Source of the DNA: Tsukamurella paurometabola DSM 20162
Lineage (GTDB): Bacteria; Actinomycetota; Actinomycetes; Mycobacteriales; Mycobacteriaceae
Length of the DNA stretch: 64,000 nucleotides
NCBI RefSeq assembly: GCF_000092225.1
Contig: NC_014158.1
Span: 992,001 to 1,056,000 of the forward strand
Direction: 5' to 3'
The number at the start of each line of letters is the position of its first letter. Within the stretch, counting starts at the first letter, position 1. Below, piece by piece: positions 18,248-27,285 of the stretch. The translations under genes and the position numbers were made by a program. The notes under the pieces were generated by a model. That model worked only from the letters and a program-made list of their open reading frames with translations, did not search any database and had not been told where the DNA came from.

Positions 18248-18278
18248 CCCCCACCGGAGCAACATCGTGCGGTGGGGG
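18248..18278. terminator. hairpin between convergent genes
   Basis: Nine-base arms CCCCCACCG and CGGTGGGGG separated by 13 bases, in the gap between the small + gene ending 18199 and the - gene ending 18334. No U-tract follows, common in high-GC actinobacteria. It could serve both strands. Confidence 0.55.
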
Positions 18279-18333
18279 AGCAGACCTCCGGTGCGGGTGA
18301 GCCTCGTCCCCCGCGCGGCGATATCGTGCGTCG

Positions 18334-18834
18334 TCAGGCGTCGGGGGCGCCGTCGGCGGAGGCGCCCGGGCCCGGTCCGACGTTGCGCGACTCGCGGGTG
18401 CGGATGTCGAGCACGTACTCCTCGGGAGCGCCGGCGATGTAGGCGGCATCGGCCATCACGCCGAGGTAGCGGGCCGAGGGCAGGCCGCCCTCGAAGGCGT
18501 CGACCACGTACAGCCACGCCAGCACGGAACCGCCGTCGGTGAGTTCGACGCGGACCTTGAGCTTGACGTGGATGCCCAGCTCGGAGCCTTCCCAGCGGTC
18601 CAGGGACAGCTCGTCGTCGGTGGTCACGTCATAGAGCACCACGAAGACCTTGGCGTCGGGATCCGACCGGTCCTCGGTGACCGTGGCGAGCGCACCCTCC
18701 CAGCCGATGTCCTCGCCGGAGAAGGTCAGGCGCCAGCCGTGGATCCACCCCGTGCCGTACATCGGCGAGTGCGGGGCGCGCTCGGCCATCTGGTCGGGGT
18801 GCATGTTGGAGCCGTAGGCGGCGTAGATCGGCAC
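18334..18834 (-). CDS. gamma-glutamylcyclotransferase-like protein (Rv3304-like)
   Basis: 166 residues. The N-terminal PIYAAYGSNMHPDQM is the classic YGSN nucleotide/substrate loop of the GGCT/AIG2 fold. A beta-barrel core and VVLYDVTTDDELSLDRWEG follow, where the acidic residue of the fold is expected. The Pro/Gly/Asp-rich last 20 residues look disordered. Located beside lpdA, as Rv3304 is in M. tuberculosis. Precise activity unknown. Confidence 0.85.
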   Translation of the reverse strand: MPIYAAYGSNMHPDQMAERAPHSPMYGTGWIHGWRLTFSGEDIGWEGALATVTEDRSDPDAKVFVVLYDVTTDDELSLDRWEGSELGIHVKLKVRVELTDGGSVLAWLYVVDAFEGGLPSARYLGVMADAAYIAGAPEEYVLDIRTRESRNVGPGPGASADGAPDA

Positions 18835-18923
18835 AGGTCAGACTCTAGCGCGCCGAGCGGAACGGGCGGTCGGGTGCGATGGTGCCCGCACACGGCGCGG
18901 CGGCGGACGATAGCGTTGCACCC

Positions 18924-20327
18924 ATGACGAACATCGTGATCATCGGCGGCGGCCCGGCGGGATATGAGGCGGCGTTGGTCGCGGTGGCGCACGGCGGCGA
19001 CGTCACCGTGGTCGAGGCGGACGGCATCGGCGGCGCCTGCGTGCTCTACGACTGCGTCCCGTCGAAGACCTTCATCGCCTCGACCGGCATCCGCACCGAG
19101 ACCCGGCGCGCCGTCGACCTGGGCATCGAGCTGCATTTCGAGCGCGTCGAGATCGACGTCGAGCGGATCAACGGCCGCGTGAAGGACTTGGCCGCCGCGC
19201 AGTCCGCCGACATCCGCGCCCGGCTCGCCGGCGAGGGCGTGCGGATGATCCGCGGACGCGCCTCGCTGGCCCCCAGCAATCCGGCCATGGCACAGCACAT
19301 GGTGAATGTGATCACCCCCACCGGTGGCGAGCAGATGCTCGAGGCGGATGTGGTGCTCGTCGCCACCGGTGCCTCACCGCGCGTGCTCGACTCGGCGAAG
19401 CCCGACGGTGAGCGGATCGTCACCTGGCGCCAGCTCTACGACCTGGAGGAACTGCCCACCCACCTCGTGGTGGTGGGTTCCGGTGTGACCGGAGCCGAGT
19501 TCGTGCACGCCTACACCGAGTTGGGTATCAAGGTGACCCTGGTCAGTTCCCGCGACCGCGTGCTGCCGCACGAGGACGAGGACGCGGCCCTGGTGCTGGA
19601 GGACGCGCTGGTCGATCGCGGTGTGTCACTGGTCAAACGTGCCTACGCCGACAAGGTCGAGCGCACTGACGATGGTGTGGTGGTGCGCCTGACCGATGGT
19701 CGCACCGTGGAGGGCTCGCACTGCCTGATGACGGTGGGCTCCATCCCCAACACCGACGGCATCGGCCTCGCAGACGTGGGGATCGAGCTGAACAAGGGCG
19801 GCTACATCCCCGTCGACCGGGTGTCCCGCACCAAGGTGCCCGGCATCTACGCCGCCGGTGACTGCACCGGGGTCCTGCCGCTGGCTTCGGTGGCCGCCAT
19901 GCAGGGCCGTGTCGCGATGTATCACGCGCTGGGCGAGGGCGTTTCGCCGATCAAGCTCAAGACCGTGAGTTCGGCGATCTTCACCCGGCCGGAGATCGCG
20001 ACGGTGGGTGTCTCCCAGGCGTCGATCGATGACGGCACGTACCAGGCGCGCACCGTGATGCTGCCGCTCGCGACCAATCCGCGGGCCAAGATGTCGGGCC
20101 TCAAGCGCGGCTTCGTGAAGGTCTTCTGCCGCCCCAACACCGGTGTGGTGATCGGTGGGGTCGTGGTGGCACCCAACGCATCCGAGCTGATCCTCCCGCT
20201 GACCCTCGCAGTGCAGAACGGTCTCTCGGTCGACGATGTGGCGCAGACCTTCTCGGTGTACCCGTCGCTCGCCGGATCCGTCACCGAGGCCGCACGCCAG
20301 CTGATGCGGCAGGACGACCTGGCGTAG
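18924..20327 (+). CDS. lpdA: NAD(P)H-quinone dehydrogenase, flavoprotein disulfide reductase family (LpdA)
   Basis: 467 residues. FAD-binding IIGGGPAGYEAAL at the N-terminus, NAD(P)-binding VVGSGVTGAEF near residue 190, and IYAAGDCTG for FAD. Orthologue of Rv3303c, described as an NAD(P)H:quinone reductase unable to act on lipoamide. Two points stand out. The redox loop reads GGACVLYDCVPSK, so both Cys of a C-x4-C pair are present. The C-terminal His-Glu pair needed for disulfide chemistry is replaced (VYPSLAGS). Start ATG 18924 begins the Rossmann strand directly; the 18879 extension is not credible. A sigma factor gene follows 6 bases later. Confidence 0.93.
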   Translation: MTNIVIIGGGPAGYEAALVAVAHGGDVTVVEADGIGGACVLYDCVPSKTFIASTGIRTETRRAVDLGIELHFERVEIDVERINGRVKDLAAAQSADIRARLAGEGVRMIRGRASLAPSNPAMAQHMVNVITPTGGEQMLEADVVLVATGASPRVLDSAKPDGERIVTWRQLYDLEELPTHLVVVGSGVTGAEFVHAYTELGIKVTLVSSRDRVLPHEDEDAALVLEDALVDRGVSLVKRAYADKVERTDDGVVVRLTDGRTVEGSHCLMTVGSIPNTDGIGLADVGIELNKGGYIPVDRVSRTKVPGIYAAGDCTGVLPLASVAAMQGRVAMYHALGEGVSPIKLKTVSSAIFTRPEIATVGVSQASIDDGTYQARTVMLPLATNPRAKMSGLKRGFVKVFCRPNTGVVIGGVVVAPNASELILPLTLAVQNGLSVDDVAQTFSVYPSLAGSVTEAARQLMRQDDLA

Positions 20328-20333
20328 CCGACG

Positions 20334-21191
20334 GTGTCGGACACCGCGCTCGACGCCTTCACCCGCGCGCGGCCGCGCCTGTTCGGTATCGCCTATCGGA
20401 TCCTCGGCTCCGCGCCGGACGCCGAGGACGTGGTGCAGGACACGTGGTTGCGATGGTCCGGCCGGGACCGCACCGATGTGCGCGACCCCGAGGCCTTCCT
20501 CGTGGTCACCGCGACCCGACTGGCCCTCACTCAGGCGCAGTCCGCGCACGTGCGGCGCGAAGCGTATGTGGGACCGTGGTTCCCGACGCCCGTCGACACC
20601 GAATCCGATCCACAACTCGGCGCCGAACGGCGTGCGACCCTGGAACTGGCGGTGCTGCACGTGCTGCAGCGACTCGGGCCCGCCGAACGTGCCGCCTACG
20701 TCCTGCGGGAGGCCTTCGGCCATCCGTACGACCGGATCGCGGAGATCCTGCAGATGCGCGAACCCGCCGTGCGACAGCTGGTGAGCCGGGCCCGCAGGCG
20801 GCTCGACGGTGAGCGGCGTACCACTGTCTCGCATGACCGGTTGCGCTCGCTTCTGGACGCCTTTCTAGCGGCCGCACACGCCGGCGATATCGCGGGCCTC
20901 GAAGCGGTGCTGGCCGCGGATGTGACGAGCGAGACCGACGGTGGTGGGGTGCGTCGAGCCGCGCGTCGCCCCGTGGTGGGTGGCAACGATGTCGCCCGGT
21001 TCGTGGCCGGCTTCTCGACGAGGTTCTGGCCCGACGCCACGGTGCGGCGGGTGCAGGCCAACGGGCGGCCTGCGGCATTGTTCCTGCACGACGGCCGGCC
21101 CTCGGCGCTGCTGTGCGTGGTCGCCGACGAGAGCGGGATCACGCAGCTGATGTGGGTGATGAACCCGGACAAGCTCGCCGATTTCCGCTGA
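20334..21191 (+). CDS. sigJ: ECF41-type RNA polymerase sigma factor (SigJ-like)
   Basis: 285 residues. Sigma region 2 (LFGIAYRILGSAPDAEDVVQDTWLRW) and region 4 (ERAAYVLREAFGHPYDRIAEIL) are followed by a ~110-residue SnoaL-like C-terminal domain (DRLRSLLDAFLAAAHAGDIAGLEAVL). This is the ECF41/SigJ layout, in which the extension regulates activity in place of an anti-sigma factor. GTG start 6 bases after lpdA. The next gene is preceded by a sequence close to the ECF41 promoter consensus, so that gene is the likely target. Confidence 0.9.
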   Translation: MSDTALDAFTRARPRLFGIAYRILGSAPDAEDVVQDTWLRWSGRDRTDVRDPEAFLVVTATRLALTQAQSAHVRREAYVGPWFPTPVDTESDPQLGAERRATLELAVLHVLQRLGPAERAAYVLREAFGHPYDRIAEILQMREPAVRQLVSRARRRLDGERRTTVSHDRLRSLLDAFLAAAHAGDIAGLEAVLAADVTSETDGGGVRRAARRPVVGGNDVARFVAGFSTRFWPDATVRRVQANGRPAALFLHDGRPSALLCVVADESGITQLMWVMNPDKLADFR

Positions 21192-21193
21192 TC

Positions 21194-21220
21194 TGTCACA
21201 GATCGCGACCCCGTTCGGTC
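21194..21220 (+). promoter_or_regulatory. candidate ECF41-dependent promoter
   Basis: TGTCACA (21194-21200), 16 bases, then GGTC (21217-21220). The published ECF41 consensus is TGTCACA with a CGTC -10 element at about this spacing, so only one base differs. It lies between the ECF41 sigma gene and the NAD(P)-binding protein gene that starts 49 bases downstream. Confidence 0.6.
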
Positions 21221-21268
21221 CTTGCTGTGGGTGCCCGCGACGGACGGGCGGACGGAAGGAAGTGCGCG

Positions 21269-22000
21269 ATGGCGAAGTTCGTGGTGATCGGCGGTACCGG
21301 GCTCATCGGATCACAGGTGGCGAAGGCGCTGGTGGAGGGTGATCACGAGGTAGTGATCGGCTCGCCGAGCCGGGGGATCGACGCGGTCACGGGGACGGGG
21401 TTGACGTCCGCGCTCGACGGGGCCGATGTGGTGATCGACGTTGCGAATTCGCCGTCCTTCGACGATGCCGCGGTGCTGGAGTTCTTCACCGCTGCGACGA
21501 CGAATCTGCTCGTTGCGGAGCGGGCGGCCCGGGTGCGGCACCACGTTGCACTCTCGGTGGTGGGCACCGACCGGCTGGCCGAAAGCGGCTATTTCCGGGG
21601 AAAGATCAGGCAGGAAGAGCTGATCCGGGGCGGCGAGGTGCCCTACACGATCGTGCGCGCCACCCAGTTCTTCGAGTTCGTCCCGGGTATCGCGGCCGCA
21701 TCGACCGTCGACGGTGTGATCCGCCTCCCGGGCGCGGGTATCGCCCCGATCGCCTCCGCCGATGTGGCCGCGGCGGTGGTATCGGCCGCCACCGGTGAGC
21801 CGCTGGGGCGGTACACGGAGGTCGCGGGTCCGGACACCTTCGCCCTCGACGAGCTGGTGCGCCGAGCGCTCCGCGGCGACGGGGACGATCGGGAGGTGGT
21901 GTGTGACGCGCAGGCGACGTACTTCGGTGCGCAGTTGGGCGAGGACACCCTGCTGCCCGGACCGGGCGCGACGATCGCCGCCACCCACTTCTTCGGATGA
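21269..22000 (+). CDS. NAD(P)-binding NmrA/SDR-like protein, likely ECF41 target
   Basis: 243 residues. N-terminal FVVIGGTGLIGSQVAKAL is the NAD(P)-binding glycine motif of atypical SDR/NmrA proteins. SVVGTDRLAESGYFRGK contains a Y-x3-K-like arrangement, and PYTIVRATQFFEF is typical of NmrA-like proteins. Ribosome site GGAAGGA precedes ATG 21269. Such oxidoreductases are frequent neighbours of ECF41 sigma genes, and a matching promoter lies upstream. Substrate unknown. Confidence 0.85.
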   Translation: MAKFVVIGGTGLIGSQVAKALVEGDHEVVIGSPSRGIDAVTGTGLTSALDGADVVIDVANSPSFDDAAVLEFFTAATTNLLVAERAARVRHHVALSVVGTDRLAESGYFRGKIRQEELIRGGEVPYTIVRATQFFEFVPGIAAASTVDGVIRLPGAGIAPIASADVAAAVVSAATGEPLGRYTEVAGPDTFALDELVRRALRGDGDDREVVCDAQATYFGAQLGEDTLLPGPGATIAATHFFG

Positions 22001-22042
22001 TGCGACGTCGAGCCGGGCGGAGATCTAGAAATCTCAATTGAT

Positions 22043-22056
22043 GAGATAACTATCTC
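22043..22056. promoter_or_regulatory. inverted repeat upstream of aminotransferase gene
   Basis: GAGATA-AC-TATCTC in an AT-rich 89-base gap, ending 33 bases before the aminotransferase start. The symmetry suits a repressor or activator dimer site; no regulator gene is adjacent. Confidence 0.3.
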
Positions 22057-22089
22057 GCCATTTGGATCGTGATGTGCGATCGTCGTCGC

Positions 22090-23256
22090 ATGACGACGAC
22101 ACACGGAGAACGGGGGTCGGCGGCGGTGCGCGCTGTGCGCGGGTCGGCGATCCGTGATCTGCTCGCGGTCGCGGATCGGCCGGACGTGATCTCGCTCGCC
22201 GGCGGTCTACCCGCTCCTGAGCTGCTGCCCACCCGACGAGTCGCCGAGGCTGCAGAGCGCGCGCTCACGGCACCGTCCGTCCTGCAGTACGGCCTCACCA
22301 CGGGCGCGCCGGCGCTCCGCGATGTCGTGCATGCGCGCGAATCGGAGGCGATCGGCCGCGACGCCGGCGCGGTGGTGATCACGCACGGCTCGCAGCAGGC
22401 GCTGGCCCTGCTCGCTCAGGCCCTGCTCGATCCGGGGGACACCGTGGTGGTCGAGGACCCCGGGTACACAGGCGCCCTCCAGGTGTTCGCGGCGGTGCGC
22501 GCGAACATCGAGGCTGTGCCCATGGATGCCGAAGGGATGCGCGTCGACCTGCTGCGACCCATCGTCGAGCGCGGTGGCGTGCGGGTCGTGCACACGGTCT
22601 CGAACTTCCACAATCCCGGCGGCGCCACGCTGGCGGCTGAGCGGCGGATCGAACTCGCACGGCTCGCCGATGAATTCGGCTTCTGGATCGTCGAAGACGA
22701 TCCGTACGGCCGGCTGCGATTCCGCGGCCGCGCGGTGGAGCCGGTGGCCGCGCACAGTGACCGTGTGATCCGACTGTCGAGCGCATCGAAGATCGTGGCC
22801 CCGGCGCTGCGGGTGGGGTGGATGCACGGCGACGCCGAAGTCCTCGCTCTGGTCGAGAAGCTCAAGCAGGGCGCGGACCTCTGCGGTTCGACCCTGACGC
22901 AGGCCATCGCCGCTGAGATCCTTGCCGATGGCCCCTGGTCGGACGCACATATCGGGCGTATCCGGTCGCTGTACGGCGAGCGGGCATCGGCGCTGCACGC
23001 CGCCCTCAAGCGCGCGTACGGGGACCGGCTGGCGCTCACCGAGCCCGCCGGCGGCATGTTCCTGTGGGGTGAGTTCGCCGACGGGACGGACACCGCCGCT
23101 GCATTGCCGCGCGCCGTCGACGCGGGTGTCGCCTACGTGCCGGGAAGTGCTTTCGCCGTGGCGAGCAGTCACACCGGAGCGCTGCGGTTCTGCTTCACCA
23201 CCGCCGAACCCGCACGGTTGCGTGAGGCCGTGGAGAGGCTCGAGAAGGTCTTCTGA
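22090..23256 (+). CDS. PLP-dependent aminotransferase, class I/II (2-aminoadipate aminotransferase-like)
   Basis: 388 residues, fold type I. N-terminal DVISLAGGLPAPELLP and PSVLQYGLTTGAPALRD are typical of the LysN/MocR-type aminotransferase branch. VEDDPYGRLRF carries the Asp that binds the pyridine nitrogen. The PLP lysine is in LSSASKIVAPALRVGW. C-terminal LRFCFTT holds the substrate-binding Arg. No GntR helix-turn-helix is present, so it is an enzyme and not a MocR regulator. ATG 22090 was chosen over 22069. Confidence 0.9.
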   Translation: MTTTHGERGSAAVRAVRGSAIRDLLAVADRPDVISLAGGLPAPELLPTRRVAEAAERALTAPSVLQYGLTTGAPALRDVVHARESEAIGRDAGAVVITHGSQQALALLAQALLDPGDTVVVEDPGYTGALQVFAAVRANIEAVPMDAEGMRVDLLRPIVERGGVRVVHTVSNFHNPGGATLAAERRIELARLADEFGFWIVEDDPYGRLRFRGRAVEPVAAHSDRVIRLSSASKIVAPALRVGWMHGDAEVLALVEKLKQGADLCGSTLTQAIAAEILADGPWSDAHIGRIRSLYGERASALHAALKRAYGDRLALTEPAGGMFLWGEFADGTDTAAALPRAVDAGVAYVPGSAFAVASSHTGALRFCFTTAEPARLREAVERLEKVF

Positions 23257-23272
23257 CGGTTCCGTCGAACAA

Positions 23273-23316
23273 AATCTAACAATCTGCACCCCTCGACTGT
23301 TTGAAGCTGTTAGATT
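23273..23316. promoter_or_regulatory. 9-bp inverted repeat, candidate operator of the galactose operon
   Basis: AATCTAACA (23273-23281) and TGTTAGATT (23308-23316) form a perfect inverted repeat with a 26-base spacer, 40 bases before the symporter start. An extra ATCT follows the left arm directly. The surrounding DNA is AT-rich for this genome. The DeoR-family regulator encoded in the operon is the best candidate to bind it. Confidence 0.5.
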
Positions 23317-23355
23317 CCGTGGAGTGATTGCTGCGATCGAAGGGGAATGTCGGCC

Positions 23356-25065
23356 ATGACTCTGGCGATGGACGCTCCGCTCCGGCTCAACGTCGGATTC
23401 CTGGACTACTGGCTGATCGCGATCTACTTCGTGTTCGTGCTGGGCATAGGCTATCTGGCCCGGCGCCAGGTGGCATCGAGTCTCGACTTCTTCCTGTCGG
23501 GACGACGACTGCCCGCGTGGGTCACCGGTATCGCCTTCGTGTCGGCGAACCTCGGTGCGGTGGAGATCATGGGTATGTCGGCCACCGGCGCTCAGATCGG
23601 CATGTCGACGTTCCACTACTACTGGATCGGCGCCGTGCCGGCGATGGTCTTCCTCGGCCTGGTCATGATGCCCTTCTACTACGGCTCGAAGGTGCGCAGT
23701 GTCCCGGAGTTCATGCGCAAGCGCTTCGGCACCGGCGCACACCTGGTGAACTCGATCAGCTTCGCCGTCGCCCAGGTGCTCATCGCGGGTGTGAACCTGT
23801 TCCTGCTCGGCACCGTCATCAACGTGGTCCTCGGCTGGCCGCAGTGGGTGTCCCTGCTCGTCGCCGCCGCGGTCGTGCTCACCTACACCGTGCTCGGAGG
23901 CCTGTCGGCGGCGATCTACAACGAGGTTCTCCAGTTCTTCGTCATCCTCGCCGCGCTCGTTCCGCTCACCGTGATCGGCCTGATCAAGGTGGGTGGCTGG
24001 AGCGGGCTGAAGGAGAAGGTGATCGAGACCCGAGGCGATCAGGGCGTCACGGCCACCGTCTCGCAGCAACTGCACACCTGGCCGGGGCAGGCGCTCAGTG
24101 GATTCGAATCGCCGGTGTGGTCGGTGGTCGGCATCGTCTTCGGTCTGGGCTTCGTGCTCTCGTTCGGCTACTGGACCACCAACTTCGTCGAGGTGCAGCG
24201 CGCCATGGCGTCCGATTCGATGTCCGCCGCCCGCCGCACGCCGATCATCGGCGCCATCCCGAAGATGTTCATCCCGTTCGTCGTCGTGGTCCCCGGCATG
24301 ATCTGCGCCGCCGCCATCGGCGACATGATGAACCTCAAGAACAACGGTGCGGCGCAAGGAGTCACCTACAACGACGCGATGCTGCTCATGATCCGTGACA
24401 TCCTGCCCAACGGCCTGCTCGGTGTGGCGGTGGCCGGCCTGATCGCCTCGTTCATGGCGGGTATGGCGGCCAATGTCTCCGCCTTCAACACCGTCTTCAG
24501 CTTCGACCTCTGGCAGCAGTACGTGGTGAAGGACCGCGAAGACGCCTACTACATCAAGGTCGGTCAGGTGGCCACGGTGATCGCCGTCCTCCTCGCGATC
24601 GGTACCGCCACCATCGCGGCCGGGTACTCCAACCTGATGGACTACCTGCAGACCCTGTTCGGCTTCTTCAACGCGCCGCTGTTCGCCACCTTCCTGCTCG
24701 GTATGTTCTGGAAGCGGATGACACCGACCGCGGGCTGGGTGGGCCTGGTCTCCGGCACGCTCGCCGCCATCGCGGTCTTCGTCATGCAGCAGACCGGTGT
24801 AATCGATCTGCCCGGACAGGGCATGGCCTTCGTCGCGGCCTCCGCCGCGTTCGTGGTCGACATCGTGGTCTCGGTAGCGGTCTCCGCCGTCACCATGCCC
24901 AAACCCGAGGCCGAGCTCAACGGCTACGTGTACTCGCTGACCGACCGCGCGATCCTGCGCGGTGCCGAGGACTCCGATGCGCGGGCGCCCTGGTACGCCC
25001 GCGCGGTGCCGCTCGGCATCGCGGTGCTCGCGACCACCCTGGTGCTGGGCGTCATCTTCCGCTGA
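23356..25065 (+). CDS. sodium:solute symporter (SSS family), probable galactose/glucose uptake
   Basis: 569 residues with about 14 hydrophobic segments, typical of SSS/SGLT carriers. Signature regions: FFLSGRRLPAWVTGIAFVSANLGAVE (substrate and Na+ site), RSVPEFMRKRFG, and LLGVAVAGLIASFMAGMAANVSAFNT. AAGGGG sits 10 bases before ATG 23356, which favours it over ATG 23347. First gene of an apparent operon with deoR, galT, galK and lacZ, so the cargo is most likely galactose; this is inferred from context. Confidence 0.9.
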   Translation: MTLAMDAPLRLNVGFLDYWLIAIYFVFVLGIGYLARRQVASSLDFFLSGRRLPAWVTGIAFVSANLGAVEIMGMSATGAQIGMSTFHYYWIGAVPAMVFLGLVMMPFYYGSKVRSVPEFMRKRFGTGAHLVNSISFAVAQVLIAGVNLFLLGTVINVVLGWPQWVSLLVAAAVVLTYTVLGGLSAAIYNEVLQFFVILAALVPLTVIGLIKVGGWSGLKEKVIETRGDQGVTATVSQQLHTWPGQALSGFESPVWSVVGIVFGLGFVLSFGYWTTNFVEVQRAMASDSMSAARRTPIIGAIPKMFIPFVVVVPGMICAAAIGDMMNLKNNGAAQGVTYNDAMLLMIRDILPNGLLGVAVAGLIASFMAGMAANVSAFNTVFSFDLWQQYVVKDREDAYYIKVGQVATVIAVLLAIGTATIAAGYSNLMDYLQTLFGFFNAPLFATFLLGMFWKRMTPTAGWVGLVSGTLAAIAVFVMQQTGVIDLPGQGMAFVAASAAFVVDIVVSVAVSAVTMPKPEAELNGYVYSLTDRAILRGAEDSDARAPWYARAVPLGIAVLATTLVLGVIFR

Positions 25066-25100
25066 TGGGCCACAACGACTTCGACGACAGGAGCAGATCG

Positions 25101-25394
25101 ATGACCGATCCGACCGGTACTCCCACACGGGGACTGCTGACCCGGCTGTTCGACATCCGCAACGTGATCGCCGCCCTCCTCGGCCTGTACGGGATCGGTC
25201 TGCTCATCGCGGGCCTGTTGCCCGGCGTCGCCGAAGCCGGTGCGGGCCAGGCGCAGCGCGGCCAGAACCCGATCGACATGGCGGCCGGTAGCTCGGCGAA
25301 CCTGTGGGTGGGCGCCGGCCTGCTGCTCTTCGCCGTCCTGTTCGCGGTGTGGGCGGCGCTCACGCCTGCGCGCTCCGACTCGTCGCAAGGGTAG
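25101..25394 (+). CDS. small two-helix membrane protein
   Basis: 97 residues with two hydrophobic segments (VIAALLGLYGIGLLIAGLLPG and LWVGAGLLLFAVLFAVWAAL). AGGAG nine bases upstream supports ATG 25101; ATG 25065 overlapping the symporter stop is possible. Location between the symporter and regulator suggests a transporter accessory subunit, but nothing proves this. No recognised family. Confidence 0.7.
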   Translation: MTDPTGTPTRGLLTRLFDIRNVIAALLGLYGIGLLIAGLLPGVAEAGAGQAQRGQNPIDMAAGSSANLWVGAGLLLFAVLFAVWAALTPARSDSSQG

Positions 25395-25400
25395 GCGCGG

Positions 25401-26195
25401 GTGCTGGCAGCGGAACGACGTCGACACATCCTCGCCGCGGCGGTCGCGCACGGCGCCGTGCGGGTCATCGATCTGGCGGAGGAGCTGGGCGTCTCGGAGA
25501 TGACCATCCGCCGGGACCTCGACCGCTTGGAAGAGGCCGGTGAGCTCACGAAGGTGCACGGTGGAGCGGTGCGCACCGCCGGTTCGCTTTCCGGGCGAGG
25601 CCTGGAACCGATATCTGCTCTCAAAGCAGAGCGAGCCACCGCGGAGAAGACGGCGATCGCCAGGGCCGCTCTGGCGTTGGTCGAAGACGGGATGACGGTG
25701 GCGATCGGCGCAGGGACCACGACTCTCGAACTCGCCCGCCTGCTCCGCGGCCGAGCGATCGCCGTGGTGACCAATTCGATTTCGCTCTTCCACGTGATGA
25801 CCGACCCTGCCGACGACCTCGTGGCGGGGGGAGCGGTCCAGCTGACCGGTGGCCAGCGCACGCCGTCGGATGCGCTCGTCGGCCCGGTCGCCAATGCCAT
25901 GCTCGAACGTGTGCGATGCGATATCGGCTTCCTCGGATGTCACGGCATCGACCCCACCGCCGGGTTCACCACGCCGAACATCGGTGAGGCGGAAACCAAC
26001 CGGCGCTTGATCGGGGCATCGCGCAACACCGTGATGCTCGCCGACCACACCAAGTTCGGTGAGATCGGCGCGCACCTGTTCGGGGAGTTCTCCGTGGTCG
26101 AACAACTCATCACCGACAGCGGGCTCGGACCCGCCGCTCGCGAAGCCCTCTCCAGCGTCGTCGAGCTCACCATCGCCGAAGGAGGCGTGCAATGA
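25401..26195 (+). CDS. DeoR-family transcriptional regulator of the galactose operon
   Basis: 264 residues. N-terminal DeoR helix-turn-helix (RVIDLAEELGVSEMTIRRDLDRLEEAGELTKVHGGA) and the DeoRC sugar-phosphate sensor domain (MTVAIGAGTTTLELARLL and the FGCHGID-like GFLGCHGID). DeoR regulators usually bind a phosphorylated sugar; here galactose-1-phosphate or a relative is plausible. GTG start 6 bases after the small membrane gene; it overlaps galT by 4 bases. Candidate target is the 9-bp inverted repeat before the symporter. Confidence 0.92.
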   Translation: MLAAERRRHILAAAVAHGAVRVIDLAEELGVSEMTIRRDLDRLEEAGELTKVHGGAVRTAGSLSGRGLEPISALKAERATAEKTAIARAALALVEDGMTVAIGAGTTTLELARLLRGRAIAVVTNSISLFHVMTDPADDLVAGGAVQLTGGQRTPSDALVGPVANAMLERVRCDIGFLGCHGIDPTAGFTTPNIGEAETNRRLIGASRNTVMLADHTKFGEIGAHLFGEFSVVEQLITDSGLGPAAREALSSVVELTIAEGGVQ

Positions 26196-27285
26196 ACCGC
26201 CCACTGCCGGACCCGACCGTAGGGCACCTGGCGGACGGCCGGGAGATCCTGCTGTTCGATGTATCCGAGGCTCCGCGACCGGTGCTCGAAACCGATCACC
26301 GCGCCCTTGCGCCGCGACCGGACGGTCCCACGACCACGGTGCGCCGAGACCCGCAGACCGGCGATCTCGTGATCGTGGCGCCGGCCCGCCAAGACCGGAC
26401 GTACAAGCCTCCCAAACAGATGTGCCCGCTGTGTCCCGACCCGGAGGGCCTCTCCAGTGAGCTCCCGGTCCACGACTACCGGGTGGCGGTCTTCGAGAAT
26501 CGCTTCCCGTCGCTGTTCGGCGTCGCCGAGGCGGCCGGTCCGCCCGAGAACGCCCTGCGTGTCGAGTCGCCCGGTGTCGGACGATGTGAAGTGGTGTGTT
26601 TCTCCAGCGATCACGACGGTGCGTTCGCCGGCCTGACGCAGGAGCATGCCCGCCTCGTGGTCGACGTGTGGGCGCACCGCACTGCAGCGCTCCTCAGTCG
26701 TGACGATGTGGCGGAGGTGTACTGCTTCGAGAACCGGGGCGAGGAGATCGGCGTGACGCTGCCGCACCCGCACGGGCAGATCTACGCCTTCCCGTTCACC
26801 ACACCGCGGACCGCTGCGCTCATGCGGGAAGCGCAGGCACACCGTGCCAGTACGGGCCAGGACCTGTTCGAGAGCATCCTCGCCGCCGAGGTCGCCGACG
26901 GCGACCGGATTCTGATCCGCACGGATCACACCACCGCGTTCGTTCCCTTCGCGGCGAAGTGGCCGTCCGAGGTACACGTGTACCCGAACCGGCATGTGCG
27001 CAATCTGTCCGAACTCACTGCAGCGGAAGCGGATGACCTCGCGCGGGTCTACCTCGCCGTGCTGCGCGGATTCGATGCCCTGTACGGCACCCCCTTGCCG
27101 TACATCGCCTCCTGGCACCAGTACCGCACTGATGCCGCGGAGGGGTACCTGCACGCCGAGCTGTTCTCCATTCGCCGCAGTGCCGACAAGCTGAAGTACC
27201 TTGCCGGTGCGGAGTCCGGACGCGACGCGTTCATCACCGACAAGTCACCGGAAGCGATCGCGGCCGAACTCAGGAAGGCGCTCGA

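Noticed and set aside
22207-25128. 973-codon open frame on the - strand, antisense to the aminotransferase and symporter
   Set aside because: Composition is dominated by His, Asp, Arg, Glu and Gly, as expected for the mirror frame of GC-rich genes. The + strand holds clear conserved enzymes with motifs and ribosome sites.
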